Shown piece after piece: positions 11,193-19,754 of a DNA stretch of 64,000 bases. Location: contig JAFUDS010000026.1 of the NCBI GenBank assembly GCA_017464305.1, positions 160,138 to 224,137 of the forward strand, given 5' to 3'. The stretch's first letter is position 1. Each line of letters opens with the position of its first letter. The position numbers and the translations under genes were made by a program. The notes beneath the pieces were generated by a model. The model was given only the letters and a program-made list of their open reading frames with translations. It was not told the DNA's origin and did not search any database. The stretch comes from Clostridia bacterium (lineage in GTDB: Bacteria > Bacillota > Clostridia > Christensenellales > Aristaeellaceae).

Positions 11193-12614
11193 TTACGCCT
11201 CCTTTCCTGCTGGCTGATCCGTTTGAGATTGATTTTGCGCCGCTTCTTCTCTGGCTCGCTGTGCCGCTTCCTCCTGAGCCTTATGCGCAGCCTCCCGGCG
11301 ATGCTTCCGCTGTATCGCGTTTTTCGCCGTTCGCATGCTCTGGGTCAGGCTGCGCTTCGCCGGGCAGGTAAAGCTGCAGCAGCCGCATTCAATGCAGTTC
11401 ATAACGCCCAGCTTCTCCGCCTCTTCCAGCCGGCCATGGCGTTCGAAGGCGTCAATCCGGCTGGGAAAGAGCTTCATGGGGCAAACCTGCCGACAAGCAC
11501 CACATTTGATGCAAGGGCTCTCCTTGGGCTCCATGGCTTCATTCCCCAGGGCCACCAGGCCGCTACAGCCCTTTGTTACTGGAACATCGAACCTTGCGAT
11601 GGCCATGCCCATCATGGGCCCGCCATAGATGAACTGACGTACGTGAGGCTGCAGCCCGCCGCAGGCTTCGATCAGATGATCGATAGGCGTCCCAATCCTC
11701 ACCAGGAAATTGCCGGGATTGTTGACCAAGCCCCCCACGGTGGTAATCCGATCAACCAAAGGCCGTCCTTCCCGGATGGCTTTGTCGATGGCATAAACGG
11801 TTCCGACATTGCAGACCACTACGCCTACATCCAGCGGCAAACCGCCGTTGGGTACCTGCCGACGGGTCAGGGCATAAACCAGCTGTTTTTCTCCACCCTG
11901 AGGGTAGCGAACCCGCAAACCGGTGACCTTGATCCCATCCACGCCCTTTGCCGCATCGATCATGATGTCGATGGCGTCCTGCTTGTTGTTTTCAATGCCG
12001 ATGTCGGCTTCTTCCACATCCAACGCCAACATCATCAGCCGAACGCCGTCGATAATATCCGCAGCCTTTTCCAGCATGAGCCGATGATCCGCCGTTAAAA
12101 AAGGTTCGCACTCGGCGCCGTTGATTACGATCTTTTCGATCTTGCGGCCACCGGAAGGCGTCAGCTTCACGGAAGTAGGAAAAGTCGCTCCGCCAAGACC
12201 AACGATCCCTGATTCCCGGACGATCTCCTGCAGCTCCTGCGCTGTTAAATTCTCCGGATGATCAGAGGGATGCAGCTCGACCCATTCCTCCTGATAATCG
12301 TTGTCAATAATGACGGCAGGCGCTTGGGTCCCATTGGGAAGCAGCGCGTCCTGCACCGCATGCACCGTGCCAGAAACGCTGGCGTGGATATGGGCAGAGA
12401 CAAAGCCGCCGGCCTCGCCGATCTTTTGTCCAATGCGTACATGATCTCCCGCCTGCACCAGCGCTTTAGCAGGCGCACCAATATGTTGCTGCAGCGGAAT
12501 AATCACCCTGGGGGGAGCCTCCAGCGGACGAATCGGATTTAAACCGTTTACCGCCTTGCCGTTGGGGCCTTCCTCCGGATGAATCCCGCCAGGAAACATT
12601 CTTTTTTCAAACAC
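11193..12614 (-). CDS. rnfC: Rnf complex subunit C
   Basis: The peripheral subunit thought to bind NADH and FMN and carry two 4Fe-4S clusters. The 473-residue protein starts with the standard FPGGIHPEEGPNGKAVNGLNPI. It has a biotinyl-like hairpin region (PLQQHIGAPAKALVQAGDHV), the nucleotide-binding GLGGATFPTSVKL, and two cluster motifs, CIKCGACRQVCPMKL and CIECGCCSFTCPAKR. The C-terminal 35 residues are an alanine/glutamate/arginine-rich tail. The start is GTG at 12614 with AAAGGAGG 10 bases upstream. It is the first gene of the operon, behind the promoter at 12669-12698. Confidence 0.96.
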   Translation of the reverse strand: MFEKRMFPGGIHPEEGPNGKAVNGLNPIRPLEAPPRVIIPLQQHIGAPAKALVQAGDHVRIGQKIGEAGGFVSAHIHASVSGTVHAVQDALLPNGTQAPAVIIDNDYQEEWVELHPSDHPENLTAQELQEIVRESGIVGLGGATFPTSVKLTPSGGRKIEKIVINGAECEPFLTADHRLMLEKAADIIDGVRLMMLALDVEEADIGIENNKQDAIDIMIDAAKGVDGIKVTGLRVRYPQGGEKQLVYALTRRQVPNGGLPLDVGVVVCNVGTVYAIDKAIREGRPLVDRITTVGGLVNNPGNFLVRIGTPIDHLIEACGGLQPHVRQFIYGGPMMGMAIARFDVPVTKGCSGLVALGNEAMEPKESPCIKCGACRQVCPMKLFPSRIDAFERHGRLEEAEKLGVMNCIECGCCSFTCPAKRSLTQSMRTAKNAIQRKHRREAAHKAQEEAAQRAREEAAQNQSQTDQPAGKEA

Positions 12615-12668
12615 GAGCAGATAGCCTCCTTTGTGCCCGGAATTCCTCCTGAAATTGTGCTTGCTGAA

Positions 12669-12698
12669 AGTATATCATAAATTGGCCAAAATGCACAA
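12669..12698 (-). promoter_or_regulatory. Probable promoter of the rnf operon
   Basis: Minus-strand TTGTGC (12693-12698) and TATACT (12669-12674) are 18 bases apart. The start point would be near 12662. The region lies only 17 bases after the recN stop, and no hairpin terminator is visible between them. Confidence 0.6.
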
Positions 12699-12714
12699 AA
12701 CTTTTTTTTAACAA

Positions 12715-14415
12715 TTAGATTTTTCTTTTCATTGCTTCAATCATGGTCCCGGCATATGCCAGGGCGTCATCTCCAATTCCTTCCGCTCCACTGATCATCC
12801 GCGCTACTTCTCGAACCCGGCCCTCTCGATCCAGCTGTTTGACAGACGTCGTTGTCCTCTCCCCTGTTACCTCTTTTGCAACAAGGTATTGAAAGTCTGC
12901 CGCGGCAGCAATCTGGGGAAGATGGGTTACGCAAATTACTTGTTTGCTTTGGGAGATGGCAACCATTTTTTCAGCTACTACCTGCGCCATCCGGCCGCTG
13001 ATGCCTGTATCAATCTCATCAAAAACCATACATTCCACCCCGCTGCCTTCGGCCTCCAGAGCTTTTAGAGCAAGCATCATTCGACTTAACTCACCGCCGG
13101 ATGCGATCTTCGCTAAGGGGCGCAGCGGTTCGCCGGGATTGGGGCTGATCATGAATTCAACCAGATCATCGCCCACCGGCCGGGGCATGGGCTTTTTCTC
13201 CCCTTCCTGATCAAATGCTACCTGAAAAATGGTTTTTTCCATTCCAAGATCCGAAAGCTGTTCCATCATGTTTTTCTCGAAGCGCTGAGCCAAGGCCTTC
13301 CGGTTGTCGGATAATTCCCGTGCAAGCTGACGATACGCCATCAGCTTTTGTTTATGCTCCCGAGCGGTGTCGCTGATCTGATCCTCCAGAGAACAGAGGA
13401 CCTCATGCTCCTGCTCCATTCGCGCCTGTTCAGCTAATACCTTTGTCAAATTATCTCCATATTTTCGTTCCAGTTTTCGAATCAGGTCGAGCCTTTCCTC
13501 CGTTTTTTCCATTCGTTGAGGATCATGCTCCATCTCTTCCAGACATTGAAAGACCTCAAAGGCGATTTCTTCCAGCTCGTAATATACGCTTTCACATCTC
13601 TGGGTCAGATTCTTCATCTTATCGCCATAGGCATTCAAACTGGACAAGGCCACAGAGGCCGATTTAATCTTTTCAAGAGAGCTCTGTTCGTTTTCGCCCA
13701 GGGTGATGGCTTCGCGTGCCAGCCGCAGCGTCGAGGCAATTTTCTCCGCATTCCGCAATCGAAGATTTTCCTCTTGAAGCGTTTCTTCCTCCCCCGGCTT
13801 CAGCTTTGCCTCGTGAAGCTCACGCAGGGCTTTTTCCAGCTCCTCCATTCTCCGCTGCTTTTGATCATTTTCTCTGCGCAATCTGGCATATCTGCGATGC
13901 ACGGATAAAAAGGCTTCATAGGCTTCTGCCGTGCGCCCCAACAATTGCTGATATTCCTTATCCCCCATGCGATCCAGAAAGAATAAATGCTGATCGGAGT
14001 CCATGAGAAACTGATGTTCATGCTGACCGTGGATATCCATCAAATAGGTGCCGATTTCCCGGAGCAACGAAGCGGACACGATTACACCGCAAACGCGGCA
14101 TAGGTTTTTGCCCCCCGCGGACATCTCTCGAAAAATGCTTACCGTGCTGCCATCATAGTCGATGCTTTCCCGGGCCAGCACCTTCGCGACATCGGTATTT
14201 CCGGGCACATCAAAAACGGCTTCCACGCTGGCTTTCTCGCAGCCAGATCGAATTAAGCTGCGATCCGCTCTTCCGCCTAAAACAAGATTGACCGCGTCCA
14301 CTACGATGCTTTTTCCCGCGCCAGTCTCACCTGTCATGACCTGCATCCCCGCGTGAAAATCAATTTCCAGTGTATCGATCAACACGAAGTTCTGTATCTT
14401 CAAGGATTGAATCAT
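12715..14415 (-). CDS. recN: DNA repair protein RecN
   Basis: SMC-like ATPase acting early in double-strand break repair. The 566-residue protein has Walker A MTGETGAGKSIVVDAV near residue 30, two long coiled-coil arms rich in E, K, R and L (about 160-370), and the C-terminal ABC signature ASGGELSRMMLALKAL followed by Walker B CMVFDEIDTGISG and VTHLPQIAAAAD. Length and order match the family. It overlaps the argR stop as ATGA and ends the dxs-tlyA-nadK-argR-recN operon. Confidence 0.97.
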   Translation of the reverse strand: MIQSLKIQNFVLIDTLEIDFHAGMQVMTGETGAGKSIVVDAVNLVLGGRADRSLIRSGCEKASVEAVFDVPGNTDVAKVLARESIDYDGSTVSIFREMSAGGKNLCRVCGVIVSASLLREIGTYLMDIHGQHEHQFLMDSDQHLFFLDRMGDKEYQQLLGRTAEAYEAFLSVHRRYARLRRENDQKQRRMEELEKALRELHEAKLKPGEEETLQEENLRLRNAEKIASTLRLAREAITLGENEQSSLEKIKSASVALSSLNAYGDKMKNLTQRCESVYYELEEIAFEVFQCLEEMEHDPQRMEKTEERLDLIRKLERKYGDNLTKVLAEQARMEQEHEVLCSLEDQISDTAREHKQKLMAYRQLARELSDNRKALAQRFEKNMMEQLSDLGMEKTIFQVAFDQEGEKKPMPRPVGDDLVEFMISPNPGEPLRPLAKIASGGELSRMMLALKALEAEGSGVECMVFDEIDTGISGRMAQVVAEKMVAISQSKQVICVTHLPQIAAAADFQYLVAKEVTGERTTTSVKQLDREGRVREVARMISGAEGIGDDALAYAGTMIEAMKRKI

Positions 14416-14876
14416 GTCTGACTGCCCCTCTTCATCAGGCTCTGAATTCGTTCTGCGGCCGCCAACGCCCCGGCATGATCCCGAGCAACCAGAAAAATCG
14501 TATTATCTCCGGCGATAGATCCGGCAATCTCTGGTAAATCCATGCTATCCAATGCCTCCGCCGCGGTGTTCGCCGCACCGCTCATGGTCTTTACCACGAT
14601 CATTTGTCCAGCCGCTTCCACGCTAAGCATGCAATCCCGCAGCAGCCGAATCAATCGATCACTGAGGCCGGACCAACCGGTTTCAGGCTCCGCATAGCTG
14701 TATCCGCCCTCTTCCATCGGCGTCTTGATCAGATGCATCTCTTTCATATCCCGGGATACTGTCGCCTGCGTAACCTGGAATCCCTGCTCTTTTAATGCTT
14801 CGACCAGGTCCTCCTGGGTTTGAATCGGTCGGTCCTTTAGTAATGCTCGTATCGCGGCTTGACGTTTCTTTTTCAT
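14412..14876 (-). CDS. argR: Arginine repressor ArgR/AhrC
   Basis: Arginine-sensing hexameric regulator of arginine metabolism. The 154-residue protein has the N-terminal winged helix-turn-helix (AIRALLKDRPIQTQEDLVEALKE, then VTQATVSRDMKEMHLIK) and a C-terminal core with VVKTMSGAANTAAEALDSMD and the arginine-binding segment EIAGSIAGDNTIFLVARD. It overlaps nadK and recN by 4 bases each. Its place between nadK and recN is the standard Gram-positive arrangement. Confidence 0.96.
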   Translation of the reverse strand: MKKKRQAAIRALLKDRPIQTQEDLVEALKEQGFQVTQATVSRDMKEMHLIKTPMEEGGYSYAEPETGWSGLSDRLIRLLRDCMLSVEAAGQMIVVKTMSGAANTAAEALDSMDLPEIAGSIAGDNTIFLVARDHAGALAAAERIQSLMKRGSQT

Positions 14877-15709
14877 AAATGTTGATCCTCCCTGGGACGG
14901 CTCCAGTCGTTTAGCTTCTTATCCAAAACGGTAAAAAAATGATAATCCTCGAATCTTACCAGTTGCAGAGATTCTTCCGCTCCTGTGACTTTGACTGTGT
15001 CTCCTGCTTGCAACGTACACATGCTCTGCCCATCGATCTGCAGCTGTGCCAGCTGATCTCGGCCCTCTCTTAGATGAAAGAATACCTCTGCCTCGGTGGG
15101 CACAATGCAGGGGCAGTGCTGCAAGCTGTGGGCGCAAACAGGCGTAATAACCATGCATTCAACCCCTGGCGCAATGACGGGCCCTCCTGCGGACAGAGAA
15201 TAGCCCGTAGCCCCTGTGGGTGTCGCAGCGATTACGCCATCTGCAATAAAGGTACTCCAATGCTCTTGATTCACTCGGGTTTCAACTTGAATCAATCTGG
15301 CAAAGCCGCCCCTGGTGACGACGGCGTCGTTCAGCGCAAGATAGCTTTTTGCTTCCTGATTAACGCAAACGCATAACATGCGTCGGGATTCCAGCAAATA
15401 ATCTCCGGCAGAAATGGCTTGAATCGCCTGATTGAGCCGATCCGGTTCTCCTTCTGTCAGAAAGCCGAGGGTACCCAGATTGATTCCCAATAGGGGGCAA
15501 GTATGCTCCAGGGCAGTTTTCGCCCCCAGCAGCAGGGTACCGTCTCCGCCGAAAGTGATTACCATGTGGCAATCCTTCCGCGCTTCTCCCTGTTGAGGAT
15601 AGAAGATGGAGAACCCCGCCTGTTCTAACCCCACCTTCATCCGTTCCGCTGTTTCTGCCGCATCCGCCCGTCGAGGATGGATCACAAAAGCGATCGCGCT
15701 TGATTTCAC
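14873..15709 (-). CDS. nadK: NAD kinase
   Basis: Phosphorylates NAD+ to NADP+. The 278-residue protein has the GGDGTLLLGAK motif (about 53-63), the NLGTLGFLTE segment and the conserved DGVIAATPTGATGYSLSAGGPVI block around 160-180. The start is GTG at 15709 with GGGGAAG upstream. It follows tlyA by about 30 bases and overlaps argR by 4, consistent with one operon. Confidence 0.96.
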   Translation of the reverse strand: MKSSAIAFVIHPRRADAAETAERMKVGLEQAGFSIFYPQQGEARKDCHMVITFGGDGTLLLGAKTALEHTCPLLGINLGTLGFLTEGEPDRLNQAIQAISAGDYLLESRRMLCVCVNQEAKSYLALNDAVVTRGGFARLIQVETRVNQEHWSTFIADGVIAATPTGATGYSLSAGGPVIAPGVECMVITPVCAHSLQHCPCIVPTEAEVFFHLREGRDQLAQLQIDGQSMCTLQAGDTVKVTGAEESLQLVRFEDYHFFTVLDKKLNDWSRPREDQHL

Positions 15710-15738
15710 TGCTCTTCCCCTGCCTGTTTGATGCTTTA

Positions 15739-16554
15739 TTATCCTTTATGCATTTCGTGGTGCGCCGCAATTACCATTTCTTGAATCTCTTGCTCGTCAA
15801 TCAGAGGGGCGTCGTCCTCACGCGGACGAATCTCTGCCAGAAACTCAATGTTTCCCTCTGGCCCCGTAATGGGGGAATAGTCTACGCGAACGACTCGCCA
15901 GCCAAAGGTTTCGGCGAAGGAAACGATTCCAGCGACTACCTCTGTATGGGTTGCTGCCTCCCGAACGACCCCCTTCTTGCCTACCTTTTCCCGGCCTGCT
16001 TCAAACTGCGGCTTGATCAGCGTATAAAAGACGCCATCCCTGCCCATAATTTCTGCCGCTACAGGCAAAATCAGCCGAATGGAAATAAAGCTGACATCCA
16101 TGACCGTGATCTGTGGTTTCAAGGAGAAATCTGATGGTTTCAGATATCTGGCATTGGTACGTTCCATCACGGTGACCCGATCATCGTTTCTCAGCTTCCA
16201 ATCCAGCTGCCCATACCCCACATCAACCGCATACACATGTTTGGCGCCGCTGCGAAGAGATACATCTGTAAAGCCTCCCGTACTGGCCCCAATGTCCAGC
16301 ACCACCTTGTCTAGAAAATCCGCTTCAAAAACCCGGATGGCCTTTTCCAGTTTCAAAGCGCCCCGGCTGACGTATTCCACAGTAGGCCGCCGCAGCACAA
16401 ATTCTTCTTCCGGCTGAATTCCTTCGGATGCCTTGAGAATTTTTCGTTCTCCGATATACACCTGACCGGCCATAATCGCAGCCTGAGCTTTTTCCCGACT
16501 GGGAAACAGCCCTCGATTGACCAGGGCTGCATCCACCCTTTCCCCTTTGCTCAT
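15739..16554 (-). CDS. tlyA: TlyA family rRNA (cytidine-2'-O)-methyltransferase
   Basis: Predicted SAM-dependent ribose methyltransferase of ribosomal RNA, historically called hemolysin A. The 271-residue protein has an N-terminal S4 RNA-binding domain (RVDAALVNRGLFPSREKAQAAIMAG) and an FtsJ-like domain with the SAM motif LDIGASTGGFTD, VYAVDVGYGQLDWKL, and the catalytic-type lysine region TLIKPQFEAGREKVGKKGVV. The ATG at 16554 follows AAAGGAA and overlaps the dxs stop as ATGA; the frame is open further upstream but inside dxs. There is no evidence that it is a toxin. Confidence 0.93.
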   Translation of the reverse strand: MSKGERVDAALVNRGLFPSREKAQAAIMAGQVYIGERKILKASEGIQPEEEFVLRRPTVEYVSRGALKLEKAIRVFEADFLDKVVLDIGASTGGFTDVSLRSGAKHVYAVDVGYGQLDWKLRNDDRVTVMERTNARYLKPSDFSLKPQITVMDVSFISIRLILPVAAEIMGRDGVFYTLIKPQFEAGREKVGKKGVVREAATHTEVVAGIVSFAETFGWRVVRVDYSPITGPEGNIEFLAEIRPREDDAPLIDEQEIQEMVIAAHHEMHKG

Positions 16555-18419
16555 GCCTGATTCCTTTCCAGCCAGCCTTGAATGCGAAGGGCCATCTGCT
16601 CTGGGGTCAGCCCTGCTTCTTTCATCAACTGTCCATGATTTCCATGCTGCAAATACATATCCGATACGCCGAAGCAGATTCCCGGCTCCTGAAGATACAA
16701 TTCTGCGCATCTTTCCCGTACAAATTCACCAAAGCCTCCGTTCACCATATGCTCTTCCATGGTAACGAAGGGACGGGTCTGAATTTCCCTCAGCGTCTTT
16801 TCATCCAGGGGCTTCACGGAGGAGCAGTTGTATACCGCTGCTTCTATTCCCGCCTGGGAAAGCAGGCTTGCGGTCTTTAGTCCATGGCGAACCATTGTTC
16901 CCACGCATAAAAGGGAAATGTCTTTTCCCTTTTGCAACCTTTTCCATTTTCCTGGCTGGAACCTTTCTTCCCGGCTTTCTGGCACATCATCTCCCGCTCG
17001 GGCGTATCGAATCACCACCGGCTCCGTCTCGGTCAAGGTCCAAAGCAGCATCTGTTTCAATTCCCGAGTATCGCAGGGAGCCAGCACCTTTATGCCAGGA
17101 ACCGGCAGGGTTGACGCGAAGTCAAACAGGCCGTGATGTGTTCTTCCATCTTCTCCACCGATGCCACTGCGATCCAGCAGGAAGATGACGGGCAGCTTTT
17201 GCATGGCTACATCATGGATCATTTGATCATAACACCGCTGAAAAAAGGTAGCATAAACCGCGAAATAGGGTCGCATTCCGCCAGAAGCCAGCCCGGCTGC
17301 CATGGTGGCAGCATGCTCTTCCGCAATACCTACATCAATCATTCGTTCCGGGAAGCGCTCCGCGAAATGATCCAGCCCCGTACCCATGGGCATAGCAGCT
17401 GTGATCGCAACGATACGAGGATCCTTCTCCGCCATATCTATCAGCGTGTAGGCCATTACATGACCGCTGGAAGGGCAATCGGGCTTCTCTGCCCGGTCGC
17501 CAGTCTCCACCAGGAAAGGGGGCGTTCCATGAAAAATTTCCGGCCGTTCTTCCGCCTTATCATAGCCATAGCCCTTCTTGGTTTTGACATGGATGACGCA
17601 GGGGCCGTTAAACTCCCTTGCTTTCCGCAGGGTTTTTTCCAATCCGCGGACATCATGTCCATCAATGGGCCCAAAATACTCAAACCCCAGGGTTTCAAAA
17701 AATCCAATGCTATCCGCCCGAACCAAGGCAGTCTTCATCATGGTCTTGGCAGCATGCGTTACACGATAAACAGGCTTCCCGATCACTGGCACCCGCCGGA
17801 ATTTACGCATCGCCAGCTTGGCGTTTTGCCACTCACTGCTGACTCGCAAATTTGTCAGATGGGCACTGAGCGCGCCCACGTTTCTGGCGATGCTCATCTC
17901 GTTATCATTGAGGATCACGATCATTCGGGTTCCGGTGTTGCCAGCGTCGTTCAACGCCTCGTAGCACATTCCTCCCGTCAAAGCGCCATCTCCCACCAGC
18001 GCGATAGCCGCATAATCCTGCGACAAATAATCCCTGGCGCGGGCCATCCCTAAGGTGGCGGAAATGGCGGTGGACGCATGTCCTGTTTCGAAGCAATCGT
18101 ATTCGCTTTCTTCCCTTCTGGGAAAGCCGCTCAGCCCGCCGTATTGTCTCAGCGTGGAAAACCTTTCCAGCCTGCCAGTGAGCATTTTATGTACATAGCT
18201 TTGATGTCCCACGTCAAAAACGATCTTATCCCTTGGGAAATCAAATACTCGATGCAGCGCGATGGTCAGCTCCACCACGCCCAGGTTGGACGCCAGGTGC
18301 CCCCCCGTCTGCGCTACCGTATGAATCAATTCCTGTCGGATTTCAGCACAAAGAAGAGCAACCTGCTCCTGATTTAGTTTTTTTACATCTTCTGAATTGC
18401 GTATTTTTTCCAGCAGCAT
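16551..18419 (-). CDS. dxs: 1-deoxy-D-xylulose-5-phosphate synthase
   Basis: First enzyme of the non-mevalonate isoprenoid pathway, joining pyruvate and glyceraldehyde-3-phosphate with thiamine diphosphate. The 622-residue protein has GGHLASNLGVVELTIALHRVF with the active-site histidine, DVGHQSYVHKMLTGR, the ThDP-binding VGDGALTGGMCYEALND, the interdomain GPIDGHDV, and transketolase C-type motifs (DVGIAEEHAATMAAGLA, LDRSGIGGEDGRTHHGLFD). GGGGGGAG precedes the ATG by 5 bases. It is the first gene of its operon; no convincing promoter was found in the 113 bases upstream. Confidence 0.97.
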   Translation of the reverse strand: MLLEKIRNSEDVKKLNQEQVALLCAEIRQELIHTVAQTGGHLASNLGVVELTIALHRVFDFPRDKIVFDVGHQSYVHKMLTGRLERFSTLRQYGGLSGFPRREESEYDCFETGHASTAISATLGMARARDYLSQDYAAIALVGDGALTGGMCYEALNDAGNTGTRMIVILNDNEMSIARNVGALSAHLTNLRVSSEWQNAKLAMRKFRRVPVIGKPVYRVTHAAKTMMKTALVRADSIGFFETLGFEYFGPIDGHDVRGLEKTLRKAREFNGPCVIHVKTKKGYGYDKAEERPEIFHGTPPFLVETGDRAEKPDCPSSGHVMAYTLIDMAEKDPRIVAITAAMPMGTGLDHFAERFPERMIDVGIAEEHAATMAAGLASGGMRPYFAVYATFFQRCYDQMIHDVAMQKLPVIFLLDRSGIGGEDGRTHHGLFDFASTLPVPGIKVLAPCDTRELKQMLLWTLTETEPVVIRYARAGDDVPESREERFQPGKWKRLQKGKDISLLCVGTMVRHGLKTASLLSQAGIEAAVYNCSSVKPLDEKTLREIQTRPFVTMEEHMVNGGFGEFVRERCAELYLQEPGICFGVSDMYLQHGNHGQLMKEAGLTPEQMALRIQGWLERNQA

Positions 18420-18532
18420 CGGTACTCCCCCCTTCCTATGAAAGCATCTCCGATAGAAACCAAGTTTGTTTCTAAAAACACTGATGAAGTCTAATACATC
18501 TGTTTTCCTGTCTATTACCCTATGGTAGGACG

Positions 18533-19741
18533 CTATCCTTTTGATCCCTTGGCTCCCTTGGATCCTTTAGCCCCAAAGGTGACCCCCTTCAAAATATCGC
18601 TCTGATAGGCAAAGTTCGCTTGGTTCCGATCCTGATGGGCCTTCTCCGCAAGCAAAACTAACCGATCTATCAATTTGCGATAAGAGGTCCCGGCATTTTC
18701 CCAAAGATAAAACGCCAGGCTGCCGGGAATGGTATTGATCTCCGTGATATACAGATTGCCGCTGTCCCGGTCAAACATATAGTCAATCCGAACGACTCCT
18801 TTGCAATCCATCATCCGGAATATGTGTTTGCTCATCTCCTGAATACGATCGCGCAATGCCTCTTCAATGGGGGCGGGTAGAACCCGATGGAGGCTGGCCA
18901 TTCCCTTGCTGCCGCCGTTGGCCAAGTATTTCTCTTTAAAATCCAGGAAATCTTCGCCACTGATGGGCATTTCAATGGGGCTGGCTTCTACTTCATCATC
19001 ATAGCCAAGCACGCTGCAATTCAATTCAATCGGCTTGTTCAGCCCTTTTTCCACCAGCACCCGGCGATCATACTCAAAGGCCAGCTCCAGCGCTTCCCGC
19101 AGCTCTTCCCTGTTTTCCGCCCGGCTGACGCCGATGCTGGAACCCAGGTTGGCCGGCTTGGTATAGACCGGAAAGCCCAGCTCTTCTTCGATCTCTTTCA
19201 AAATGGCATCCTGGTTTTTCTCAAAGCTGGATCGCGCGTACCACAGGCTGGGAAGCACCGGCAGGCCGCCGCCCTGGAAAAACTGCTTAATAATGATTTT
19301 GTCCATGCCCAGGGAACTGGCGCTTACACCGGCGGAGGTGTACGGAATATTCGCCAGCTCCAGCATGCCTTGCAGCGTGCCATCCTCGCCATTCATGCCA
19401 TGCATGACCACCACGAACACATCCACCCGCGCAACGGCCCGAAGCTCGTCCTTCCCAAATAATCCCTTTCCCTTTTCCAGCGCCAAAAGAGCGCCAGAGC
19501 CGGGGGTCATATCCAGAAAAACCTTGCGGACGCCGGGGGCATCCGGCCTGAAGGGCTGATAAGTGTGTATATCCTTCAGCTTTTCCCCGGTGTACCAACT
19601 TCCATGCTCGTCGATATAAACTGGAATCACGTCATATTTCTCCGGATCAGCGTGCCGCATCATTTGCACCGCGCTGATGATGGACACCTCCCGCTCGCAG
19701 CTTCTGCTGCCAAAGATGACTCCCAACTGCTTTTTGCTCAT
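18533..19741 (-). CDS. ddl: D-alanine--D-alanine ligase
   Basis: ATP-grasp enzyme joining two D-alanines for peptidoglycan. The 402-residue protein has GVIFGSRSCEREVSIISA at the start, VVMHGMNGEDGTLQGMLEL, the ATP-grasp core FPVYTKPANLGSSIGVSR and the metal-binding end ITEINTIPGSLAFYLWE. The C-terminus ends in a repeated Gly-Ala/Ser-Lys tail (GAKGSKGAKGSKG) that is not part of the fold and is encoded by a short DNA repeat at 18535-18573. It lies 13 bases after the MurF-like gene, whose product would use the dipeptide. Confidence 0.95.
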   Translation of the reverse strand: MSKKQLGVIFGSRSCEREVSIISAVQMMRHADPEKYDVIPVYIDEHGSWYTGEKLKDIHTYQPFRPDAPGVRKVFLDMTPGSGALLALEKGKGLFGKDELRAVARVDVFVVVMHGMNGEDGTLQGMLELANIPYTSAGVSASSLGMDKIIIKQFFQGGGLPVLPSLWYARSSFEKNQDAILKEIEEELGFPVYTKPANLGSSIGVSRAENREELREALELAFEYDRRVLVEKGLNKPIELNCSVLGYDDEVEASPIEMPISGEDFLDFKEKYLANGGSKGMASLHRVLPAPIEEALRDRIQEMSKHIFRMMDCKGVVRIDYMFDRDSGNLYITEINTIPGSLAFYLWENAGTSYRKLIDRLVLLAEKAHQDRNQANFAYQSDILKGVTFGAKGSKGAKGSKG

Positions 19742-19754
19742 AATCTCCGTTCCC

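Noticed and set aside
15739-16554. Hemolysin toxin
   Set aside because: The TlyA name is historical. The protein has S4 and FtsJ-like methyltransferase domains and lies in the standard dxs-recN operon.
18440-18480. Hairpin AGAAAC...GTTTCT upstream of dxs as a ddl terminator
   Set aside because: The T run is on the wrong side for the minus-strand ddl transcript, and the stem is only about 6 bp.
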